A stretch of 64,000 nt of DNA from Pogona vitticeps (Eukaryota > Chordata > Lepidosauria > Squamata > Agamidae): contig NC_135789.1 in the NCBI RefSeq assembly GCF_051106095.1, forward strand, positions 23,431,764 to 23,495,763. Reading direction: 5' to 3'. The notes under the pieces are model-generated. The model saw only the letters and a list, made by a program, of their open reading frames with translations, was not told the origin of the DNA and did no database searches. Position numbers and translations under genes: made by a program. Below, in pieces: positions 1 through 10,800 of this stretch. Position 1 is the stretch's first letter. Every line of letters begins with the position of its first letter.

Positions 1-427
1 GCATCCCAGGAAAGCTATCCTAGGTTTCAACACGTCGGCAGGTTGGGAAAAAAAAAACACCAAACCAACAAAGGAAGGTTGGAAATGTCTCCCAACAGCG
101 GGTGGGCTAGTAAGTGCCACACTGGATTGCCAAGTGGCCACCGCAGAAGGAGGAGCAGAGCTATTTCACAGCCTCCGTCAGGGACGACACACAAGGCCGA
201 GAAGCGATCGATGCCGGCAACCTTAAGCAAGCTACAGCTGAAGGAAAAAGTTCGGAAAGCTGAAGGCCCTCCACTGGTCATTCTACTACAACACCCATCA
301 GCCTTCTCCAGCATAGCCTGAGAGCTGATGGGTGCTGGAGTTCCCACGACTTCTGGCCCGCCTGTGGCTTCAGTCCAACCAGACTACAAACCACCTCTAA
401 TGATGTTTTGATTTCCCCAACCCGCTT

Positions 428-560
428 ATATCATCACCCTAGGACTGCAGAACTGGAAGGGACCCTGTGGGATCATCCAGCCCAGCCCGTTACAGAGGCC
501 CAACGGGGGACTCGAACCCCCAACCAGAGACCACAAGCCCTGAGCTATCTCTCTCTCTCG
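428..560 (-). repeat. tRNA-derived SINE, minus strand
   Basis: Read on the minus strand it has a tRNA-like head with a B-box (GGTTCGAGTCCC type, around 505-520) and then a body and tail resembling the GGATGATCCCACAGGGTCCC / CCAGTTCTGCAG end common in squamate SINEs. The same architecture appears near 3.6 kb and 52.9 kb. Confidence 0.6.
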
Positions 561-1555
561 TCTGCTGCTACACCAGGCTTGCTTTCTCTAGGTCCTGTTT
601 TGGCTTCAAAGGGCCCTTTTAAAAAAAAACAGGAAATACCATTTTTCTCCCCAGTTTTAACAAAAACAAACAGGCTTTTAAAGACTTAAAATAGCACCCC
701 CCTAAACCCGGGGGGGGGGAGAATCGGATATACATCTCCATCATCTTAATGGAAAAAAATGACTTGCATGAGATTTTTCTCAACCCCTCCCTCCAGATGC
801 GACCCAAAATAATCCCCCCGCCGCCCCCACCATTTCAAACTATGAGTAAGAGAAAATTATGTTCCGCCTGGATGAATCAGAGTTCCGAAGCTTCACGCTG
901 GCCCTGCGTGTCCACAAATTAGAGGGTGATGCAAAATGAAGAAGAAGAAAAACGCTGTGCACAAAATGACAGATGTCGCCACAGGCAATTTTATCCTTTT
1001 TTTTCCCAAAAAGTCCCCCCCCTCAAAAGCATCTCAGCGCACAGAAGAATTGCTTTATAATTTTGTTTCAGCGGAGTGTTATTCTCGCTAGCAGTCCATC
1101 GCACCTGCTTTCTGCGTGCTTCAGAGTGCTTCTTAAAAACTGAAACTGTTCTAATAAAAAATGTTCTTATGCAAGTAATGGGTTTTGAAAAGGAAGGCTG
1201 AAGGAACAGCATCCACGTGGGGTGGGGGAAGGAACACTCAAAGCTGACTTCGCCACGGGTCGATCTAGGTCAGGGCTGCCACCCGTGACTCGTAGCAGCT
1301 GTTCAGGATCCGCACCCAGCTCTTCCTAAAAATGTTGGGGGTGGCTTCTCAGAGCAAAGGCGCCCATCAGCTTTTCTCCCTCTGCTGCATCCCATCCCTG
1401 CTGAAAATGCAGTTATTTGCTAATGCTGACCTAAGAATGAAAGTGGCTCAGGGCGGCACCAGCTGATAGTAATGAGCTTCAATGTATTCAAGGTCAAGGG
1501 CTTTAGAGGGGCCAAGTTTCTGGCCCTCATGAGTTTTTCATGGGTACAGTTTGAC

Positions 1556-1561
1556 TTTATT
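1556..1561 (-). terminator. TNFAIP1: Candidate TNFAIP1 poly(A) signal
   Basis: AATAAA on the minus strand, about 1.6 kb beyond the TNFAIP1 stop, in an AT-rich block. Another AATAAA lies at 1949-1954. Which is used cannot be told from sequence. Confidence 0.3.
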
Positions 1562-3154
1562 TTTCTTTTCTTATAAGCAGAGCTCAGCTTTTCCAAGTGC
1601 GGCAAGGGCTGGGCAAAACTCCCACTTGGATCGGATAGGCCAGCTGTTCAAATTCAATTAAGCTGTTTGTTTAATTAAGCATTCGTTTTTTGGGGTGGGT
1701 GGGTTTTTGCAACCTGTGTGATAAGCTGTGCTGTTTCTAGACGGGCCCACACTGTCCACCCCTCCCCCCCGGGTATGAGAAGGGACGCAGCACGCTTCTC
1801 ACGGCTCCTTGCTCACCTGGCAGGCAATTCCAGGTAGCCCGACCAGGTGAGATTTCGGGAAATCGAGAGCAAAGGGCCTCCCCGTACAGAGTCATTCTAT
1901 ACAGTATTATGAAGCTGGAAGAAAAGGCCCACGTAATACTGCATGTTTTTTATTCCTTCAGTGTCAGGTACATTCAGACGCCACTACTGTACTGGATTTT
2001 CCAAAAAAAATACTGATGCGACTCAATGACGTGCAAAACTCACCACCCATTGAATCCAAATTGGAGAGGGGTGAGTGCAGGGATCCATCATCACACCACC
2101 GTTCTCTGTCATCTCCCCAGCACGTGATCTCCGAAGGCAGAAGATCGCGGCCACCCCACCGGCAGGACAATCTTAGGTGTCTGATATGCAAAGCTGCCCC
2201 CCCGTCTCTCGAAAGGGTTGGGTGCAACTGTCAACATTAAGGCTGTTCTGGCAAGGTTTGAAGCCCAAGAGGACCTGGGGACAGACACTTTCATGAGGAA
2301 CCCTTGATCCCTCCCCCCGAAATCCCACAATTTGCTGGTGATAGCAACTTGACGCAAGTTGATTGTGTAAGAACCGTCCCACGATCCAGAAATCGTGCAG
2401 CCCCGGACCAAACCGGCACGAAGGTTCGGAAGAGGGCACTTCCCCCCCCCCCGAAACGCAAGCTCTCCGCTCCCCCCCCCCGAATTGCACCAATTGGAAA
2501 CAGGGTGGAAGGAAGAGAGAAGGAGGTGCTTTTTAGTGTCCAGTTCTCCCCTGGCACCAACGCGTGAAATATTTCACCGCGGGGGCCTTGGTGGGTGTTT
2601 CACGTCCTCCCCATTTCAGGCCACGCCACACAGAAGTCATCGCAGCCGGGAGGGTTTTGTAACGGAAGGAGACGGGTCGCCACCAAGAGGCAGCAGCCTC
2701 CATGTGCCTTTGGCATCAGGAAGGGTTGGCAGGAATTAATCCCAAAGGAGGTCCTTCCTAAGCAGAACTTGAGGCAGTTTGATCAGGCACCACTTTCAGA
2801 GCGGAAGAAAGAAAACAGAATGGGGGTACACTTCTAACCTCTTCCTCAAGGCAGGAAAAGGAGCCCAGCAATATGAGAAAGACTTATTAAAAAAAACCCA
2901 AAAAAACAAACATAGAGAGAGAGGATTAAAAATGAAGAAGGGCTCCTACGGCTGGCACTCTGGAACGCAGGCCTTCCACGGAGCGAACTGGCGCGGCTTT
3001 GCCAAAACCAAAGCCACCCTGACCTTCCCCTCTGCTTCCGAGCTGGCGCGGAGAAGATGCCTCTCCAGGCGGGGCCCCTGGAGAGAGTCGCGCTGCGCAC
3101 GGAGGCCGAGCCTTCCCGGAGAGCGGGGGGCCGTCCTCTCCCGCGCCTCCTCCT

Positions 3155-3376
3155 CTAGTGGCCCATCGGCCGGTCGTCGTAGGTGCTATACCGCTTCACG
3201 TGGATGCGCCGGACACGGTCGCGAAGCTCGAGGCCCGAGTCGTCTTCCTCGCCCCGCGAGGCCTGGCTTCGGTTCCGGCTGGTGGCCTCCAGGAGGGAGT
3301 TGTCGGGCACCCGGGGCGTCTCGTAAAGCAGGGCGTTCAGCGTTTCCTCGTAGATACGGGCCTCTGGGAACTCAAC
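3155..3376 (-). CDS. TNFAIP1: TNFAIP1 last coding exon
   Basis: Encodes 73 residues from [14 protein letters not shown] to DDRPMGH and a TAG stop at 3155-3157. The acceptor is ctgcag at 3377-3382. Compared with the human end (as remembered, DDRQLGHQSTHRD) the tail is shorter by several residues. A simple GA run lies just inside the intron. Confidence 0.95.
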   Translation of the reverse strand, partial: VEFPEARIYEETLNALLYETPRVPDNSLLEATSRNRSQASRGEEDDSGLELRDRVRRIHVKRYSTYDDRPMGH

Positions 3377-6300
3377 CTGCAGGAGGGGAGAGAGAGAGAG
3401 AGAGAGAAGGGTGAGGGCACGCACGGGCCCCCCTGAAAAACCGACACCCCTCCTCAAAGAAATCCCCATCATTTCTTGCATTACAGACCCAAGGAGCTCA
3501 CCCTTCTCCCTCGGCCCTTTCACCTCCTGGAAATCTCTTCCAGTGGAATCTAACTGCTCAAAGCCGGGCCGATTTATTCAGAAAGTCCAGCCCCTGCCCA
3601 GGAGGCACCGTGGGGGGGGGGGGATTCGAACTCCCAACCGCTGGATCCGCAGCCAGAGGCCTCAGCCCCTGAGGCTCCCTAGCAGTTCTTCCCCTTTCAG
3701 TAAAACAGGATCACCAATATCTAGGACGGGTGTTCACCCACATAATGCTACGGTTCAACCATAGCAGAAACGTGGCATCACCAACAAACACTGCAGGATG
3801 TTAAGGGTGAAATGTGAATTTTACAGGATAAACCCAAAGCATTTTAATATTAATGAATTAAAGGTCAAGGTAACTTGAGTTGTCTTGCCTCTGGCATGAA
3901 TATTCCTACCTTCCGGGTCTGCTACGTCTGCTTGAGAGCTCAGTTTAAAGAGGTTAGCGTTTCTACGGCCTCGGGCGTAGCACCCTGCGCCTGGTCTCAC
4001 GATCAGCAGAACAGAACCGAAAGAAAGAATCTATCTGTGCCCCTGCTAAATCTCCGAGGGGCTGCTGGTTGCCCAGCTCACAGTTATGCAACCTTAAAAG
4101 CAGAGCGCACAGAAGTTACTTTTCTGGACTCCACTGCCTAGGCTGGCTGGGGAAATCAGGGCGCTGTAGTATTTTCCTTTCCCATGCTCTGGGTGCGACC
4201 CTTTGGGACAGAACTTCCAGGTTCAGGGGCAGTCTATCTCTACCTTCAGGTTTCGCTTAGTGTGGGCCCGGTGGGACCCTTAAGGAAAGCAAGATCTGAC
4301 GGGACTCTGGTGCGATTCTTTTCTTTTTTCCGGGGGGGGGGGGGGCTGTCGATCACTCCCACTAAGCCCCAGGCCTTTCTTAAAACGCACAACGGAGGCA
4401 GAAGACTCCGGTCAGGCACAACGGAAGAGGTAAGAAATTTAAATAAAAGAAACGAATAAGCGCAATCGTTCAGGAACTGAGGTTGGAAGGGAGGACTATG
4501 AAAATCCTCTCCAGATTTAAATAAGATTTAAGGGTGGTTTACAGTCCGACTCTGGATGCCCAATGAACGTGAACGGACGTGGCAAAAGGCCTGGCGCTTT
4601 TCAAATCAGGAATCATGGCCACCTTGCCCTGCGACAGGAAGAACCGGATGGCGTGAAAAAGCCGTGGAAATCTAAACCTTGCGACCGGTGCACACCGCAG
4701 CCGGCAAAGGCTCTGGCTCGCCGATGGGCTAAGCTGGCGGGAGGTCGAGGAAGGTTCGGTTCCCCAAATGTTCAGTCACGTGACCACCTGCCTCGCGGGG
4801 GACACTGTGCCCGTTTGGATCAGGGAGGGGGACTCGAAACCAAGCCCTGTGAGGCCCGGCGGAAGGAGTCTTGTCGGTTTAGCCGGAGCCAAGGAAAGCC
4901 GGGAGGGGAACACGTAAGAGCTATCTTCAAACGGAAGGGCAGATCAAGCTAGCTTGTTTCCTTCCCCTCCGGAGGGCAGGGACCCAAAACAATGGATTTA
5001 TAAGACGAGAAAAGGGGATTTCGCCTAAACACAAAGGAGAACTTCCTGCCAGGAAACGCTGTTTGATCACGGAAGGACTAATTTTGAAGAAGGTGGATTC
5101 TCCATCACAGTGAGAAGGTGTATTCTCCATTTTAGACAGACGTTAGACAGATGCTTTCTCTGTGTCTTTCCCGCTTTGGCAGTGGTTCCCAATCTGGGGT
5201 TCTCCAGATGTTCTTGGGCCCCAACTCCCAGAAACCCCAGCCAGCACAGCTGGGGATGAAGGCTTCCGGGAATTTTAGCCCAAGAACATCTGGGGATTCA
5301 AGGTTGGGAACCACTGGCTTAGATGCCCCCTGGGGTTCTCTTCCAATTTGAAGTTTCAGCTACTTGCTGTGTATAATAATTATTTTTTTAAAAGGCTAGT
5401 ACCAAAAAAAATCATCTCAACAGGTCTGCCACATATTGCCACACTTTTGGCCCCTTAAGTATATTACTGTCCGGATGTAATACAGTATATCGGGACTGAA
5501 AAAGAGAAGCCGAATTCCCAGGTAACACAGACCTCTTAACCTTAACCCTGCAAATCCTCAATATGTTTCAATTGTCATGGATCAGAAAACAACACAGAAG
5601 CACGGTAGGAGCCTTGAATCCACCGGGTATCAGTTCCAGCCCCCCCCCCCCCGTGAATGCTGAAAAATGTGGATTATAGTGAACACTATTATAATAGTGA
5701 ACGTTATACATAGCATGGTCTCCCTCTTGTGGCCAGTTCTGGTAAGAACATCATGGAAACACCGTATTTTTCCATGTATAAGACACCCCCCCCCCCCACT
5801 TTTCTAATCCAAAATTAAGAAATCTAAGTGGGACTTAGCAAGTGTAGGGGGAAAGGGATCAAAGCGCTGTAGGATCGTTTTGATGCCTGATTTCTCCTCC
5901 ACTTGTTTTTGTTCTCTCATCTGCTTACTTCCGTGTATAAGACAACTCTCAATTTTTAGTCTAAAGATTTTAGACAATAGTCTTATACTCTGAAAAATAC
6001 GGTAAATGTCTCCAGGGACCACTAGGCTATACATTGGTTGGTCTATTTCTCCCTCTAGTGACCTGTTTTGGTAATGACACTGTAGAAATATATTTCTCTA
6101 GCGAACATTATACAGTACATGGTCTTTGGCTCCCTCTACTGGCCATCTCTGGTGACTTCATCATTAAAAATATACATTTTGGCGCTTTTTTTCTTATAAT
6201 GTTTTAAATATTTTCAGATGGCAGGTAAGTGTATCAGTGGATACTGATCCTGCGGAGAAGAGGGTCCTACCGTAATTCAATATGAACTCTCTTTTTTTGT

Positions 6301-7791
6301 TTCACGGAGTAAGGCATAATCTCCCTTCTTTCTCTTAGTTATGGGGCTGACCTAAAGTCCTGGAGCTCAAGAGCTGATATTTGCCAGCAAGGGGCCGAGG
6401 GTCTTAATTCTCTGCTCTGGGAGTCTGGAAAGGTGCAGGTTTCCTCTACCTTGGTTTGCTTCTTCTCTGTGGCATAAACGATGGAGGTGCAACAGACTTC
6501 GGCCAGTTTCCGCCCCTGGCCGTAAAAAGACCAGCAACAGATCTCGTCCCCAATCACGTCCTTGATGAAAAGGACTCGGCCGTTGAAGCGGAGAGAAAGC
6601 TTGTCAAACAGTTCTATGTTCTTCAACAAGTTGTCGTCAGAGTTGCTGAAAGGAGAGAGCAGAAATGAAGAACAGAGCGACGCCGCGTTTGTTTCGTTAT
6701 GTCCGAAAACATTCTCTTTTGGATTCGTTCTGCCGCCAAAGAGCTCATGGGGGTCGTTTCCCCACCCCCGCCATTGCATTCAGTCAAAAGCCCAGGGGTA
6801 CAGGGTTGGTGAGTGAAGGTTCGAACCCGGTCCCTCCGGCCAAGTCTAACCCCATCGTTGACTACACCAGCTGAAGAGCCCAACCATGGCGGGAGGGGAG
6901 GGACAAAGCAAAAGCTATACCTAGAATGGTCTCTGGCTCCCTCTTGTGGCCAGTTCTGGTAACCTCATCATGAAAACATATATATTCTGGGGATGTTTCT
7001 TATAATATTTTTAAATGTTCTCCGACCGTGGATGAGTGAATCAGTGGACACGGATCCTACAGATAAGAGGGTGCCACCGTATTTCATATATGTCCGTCAG
7101 TATAAAGTGTGCAACATTCTGATACGAAGATAGGAAACTCCACATGACAGCTGAGCTCACTTAGGCAAGGACGGCCATTCCTGGACCTTCCCTCCCACCC
7201 CCCTGGGTCTTCCCTCGAAGGAAAGATCCAGCTGTACGCCAGCCGAACTGGACATGGGTACAGCCTTGATGCAGGGGAAACTCCAGTGGGGACCAGCATT
7301 TCCAACCGCAAACGTGGACCGTTCGCATGGAGAGCCGGCCTGGAACGTGGCTTGCCAACCCACATGCGCAAGGACATGGCGGTGGCCTGTAATATTCCTC
7401 CCCCACCTGATTGCCCTTGAAAAACAAGGGGGGGGAAACATTCACCTTTAGGGAGCGTGGCTATCTTCCACAACAAGACCCCATCTCCTTTTTTTGGGTC
7501 TTTCAAAAGACCCAGACATTTTTGTTCTGACATTTCTGCTCTCGTCTTGAAAGACTGGCATGGTCTCTTGGAGACAACAAACATGTCCCACCCCAGTTTA
7601 TTTTATTTATTTATTTAACTTATATTCTGCCCGCTCTACCCAAAGGTCTCTGCTCACTCCCAGCCTTTAAAAGGCTCTGAAAAATGTGTTTGCTTGGGCT
7701 GGCACTTCCTGAAAAGCTAAGTGATTTGTCTTTTCCACTCAGAAATCTCAAACACGGCTTGATTTCCTCAATTCAGATAGTTCTGGGTTTT

Positions 7792-7870
<79 letters not shown>

Positions 7871-10800
7871 ATAACAACAACAACAACAACAAAACAACAA
7901 TAATATTAATAATAATAATAATAATAATAATAAACTACTAGTACTACTAGTACTACTATTGTTATTGTTATTAACAACTACTATGATTATTATTATTATT
8001 AACAACACCAAAACAACAACAGTGCTGTTGAGTCAATTCTGATTTATGACAACCTTTTCCACCTAGAAGTGAATAATCCGAAGTGGCTTATCACTCCCTT
8101 CTTTCTGGGGTTTGCTCTGGGACTCCTGGGTGGCTGGCCCAAGGCCACCCAGGCTGGCTCTACCCGTTGGCCCAGTGGGGGAATCGAACCCCCAACCTCG
8201 AGCTCCACAGACCTCAACCCGCCGAGCCAAGAGCTCTTTTTTTCATTCATGCAGCTGAGCAGACGTGGGGTTTACTTGGGTTCCCCCTCCCCCCCGATCC
8301 CTAAGCTGGAGGCAAAAATATAGATGTATAGATTGAAAGGAATTCAGAGCCTAACCCCGTGTCTTTAACAACCAGATGCTAAGAGGGTGACCACAGCATG
8401 GTCTCCCTCTTGTGGCCAGTTCTGGTAAGAACATCATGGAAATAAATTTCTCCACTAGGCTATACATTGGTTGGTCTATTTCTCCCTCTAGTGACCAGTT
8501 TTGGTAATGACACTGTAGACATATATTTGGTAATGCCTGCACTCCGTTGCCATTCCAGGTTAATCCCAAGCCTTTGTTTTGGCCATACCCTTCCGGTTGC
8601 TTAGTTATTGTTAATTTCAGACCCATCAGGGTGACCCATCCTTGACCACCAAGGGCAGACCAATCTGTGCCTGTACCGCACGTCGATCTTCACTGATCGA
8701 GGGCGCCTTCTCTGATTCTTTTCTGTTTTCCTGGCTGCCTCCAGAGACCTGCTTGCTGGTGGCAGAAGCAGGACAGAGCCCCTTTCTTAAGCCCTACATT
8801 CCGGGGTTTCCCAAAGGCGCCTGGGTTTGGCACCAGGGATGAAAAGGAGGATGGGTCAGGCAGGCCTTTGTTCTTCTCGCCTGGCCTGCGGTTCTTCCAT
8901 TCTTCAGCTGAACGTCAAGGTGGGTGTGTGGGGGGGAAGAGGGAGGGTAGAAGAAGAGCCTTTACCTGGTGTAGGAATACTTGTTGTTGCTCCGGTTGTA
9001 TAGAAGCTTCACCACGGGCTGGAAGGAAGGAAGGAAGCGAAGAGGTTGGTTCAGGGAATTTGGTGGAGAAGAACCCGGACACCAACACTCCCCTCGGGCC
9101 TTCCTTGAGTAAACCCCGAGCAAACTGCCCTGGTGGCAGGGGATGGGGTGGGGGGGTACGTGTCAGGGTTTCAGGTGGCCACTGCCGGGCCTCCCCAGCC
9201 AGAAGGCCGGCGACAAGGGTGGTAGGGGAATTCTGGGATTCATCATCCCCCAAAATGTTTCACAGCTCTGGGGCTGTAGCAGCGGCTCCCGGCAGCCTCC
9301 CAAAAGCCGCGGAAGCCTCCGGAGAAGGAGGGGGGGGCGTGCTTCAAATTCTCACTCATGACCCGAAACCCATTTTAAGCTTAAAGGCAAGGTTGGCCAA
9401 GGACACAGTCTTTCAGCCCAGTTTGGAGGAGCGGTTTCACCAGTTCCACACGCCCAGTGAGATTTCCATGGGGTGGGTGGGTGGGGTGGAACAGGGTTCA
9501 AATCCTGAGCAGGGATTCGAACCCAGGCCTCCAGACTCCTAGTCCATCACTCTGTCCATGACACCACTGTGGGTGTCCCGTACATCAACCCTGCCACATT
9601 CATATATTTTTTTTTAATTTAAAAAGCCATGTTTAGAGGGTCCCTCCAAAACCCCATCACTTTAAGAAAAACCTTCTGAGCCACTAAAGTATAGAAACGG
9701 CTTTTGGAGTCTCTTTTCTTTTAAAGTCAGTTTTTGTGGCAATCTGGGTCAGTCGTGACGAAAGGACAAAGGAGGAGAACGGGTGACCTTTTTTCGTTTC
9801 CAAGCTACCTAGAGGCGTCCAGCTGGCCCCTGCTGGAGACAGTCAAGGACGGAGGACGGAGCAGTTGATGATCGGGGAGAAAAAGATTATAGGCGTCCTC
9901 CTTGTACAGACCACAAACAAGGCAGGGTGGATAAAAATCAGTGTGTGTTTTTTTAAAAATCAAACTGATTTAAATCACGATTTAAATGAGAAAAAAATGG
10001 ATTTTCTAAAATTTAAAACATCCAACCAACAAACCTATTTTTAACATTTAAATCAGGATCTGAGTCGTGATTTAAGTCAAATCCAGTGTGCAACAAGGTC
10101 ATGCTTATTGTTCTCTCTGGACCAGTGTCATGCGCTGATCAGGATGCAGGGCAGGAAGGAAGGAAGGAGGTGAGCGAGGCAAACCAGCCCCCACAGATGT
10201 TTCCCTGTCGTTTTCTCACGTGGACAAAAATCCAGAGTGGTTTGGGCGCAAACCACGGCACATTTCCCTGCACATTCAGCAGGGAAAGTGCGACAGAGCA
10301 GCCCACGGGGACCAGAGGAAACCCCCCACCCCACCTCAGCGGGTGGAGAAGAAGACTGACCCTCTGGTTCTCTCGCTCATTTCTTGGCCCGTGGGGGCCT
10401 TGGGTTCTGTCCTTCCTGGGGGTTGCAACACGGCTGACCGTTTGCTCACCGGAGTTCCCACACAGGTTCAAAACCGTCCTGCGCCGAGCTCTCAAACGTT
10501 GGAAGAGGCCTTCCGTCCGGGCACGAATCCTAGGCTGGGATCAGCTCTGCTCAGAGAGACTGCCTCTCCCACGTCTGCACAGACAGCGGCTGGTGTCGGA
10601 CGGGTGGGTTTTAGCAACCATTCATGGGGCTGACCGTGAGAGGAGGACGAGGAGGCGCTGACCGGCTCGGCACCAAAGAAGCTGGGTTTTGAGAAACCAG
10701 GGTGGGCAGCCTTGGGTTCCCCTGAAATAGGGGACGGCCCGATTTCAGCTCCGGTTTCGCTCAATACCACCACGCTGGCCCCAAAACGATTAGCCAGGTG

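Larger units (their letters stand above)
1..3154 (-). other. TNFAIP1 downstream region and probable 3' UTR
   Basis: This stretch lies 3' of the TNFAIP1 stop codon. I see no coding exon on either strand; short open frames here run through homopolymers and have no recognisable protein. Part is presumably TNFAIP1 3' UTR. Minus-strand AATAAA signals occur at 1949-1954 and 1556-1561, which would give a 3' UTR of about 1.2 or 1.6 kb. The AT-rich block near 1380-1700 looks more UTR-like than its GC-rich surroundings. In human the next gene is POLDIP2, tail to tail, but I cannot recognise any of it here. The far left end holds a SINE. Confidence 0.4.

Noticed and set aside
2779-3436. Open frame of 211 codons on the plus strand near the TNFAIP1 3' end
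   Set aside because: It runs antisense to the genuine last TNFAIP1 exon and is explained by that exon and its GC-rich surroundings.
7684-8011. Poly-Leu and poly-Ile/Asn open frames
   Set aside because: Direct translation of the TTA/AAT microsatellite.
8868-10661. Plus-strand open frames of 224 and 191 codons
   Set aside because: Antisense to TNFAIP1 introns and exon 4, crossing SINE and simple-repeat sequence, with no recognisable domain.
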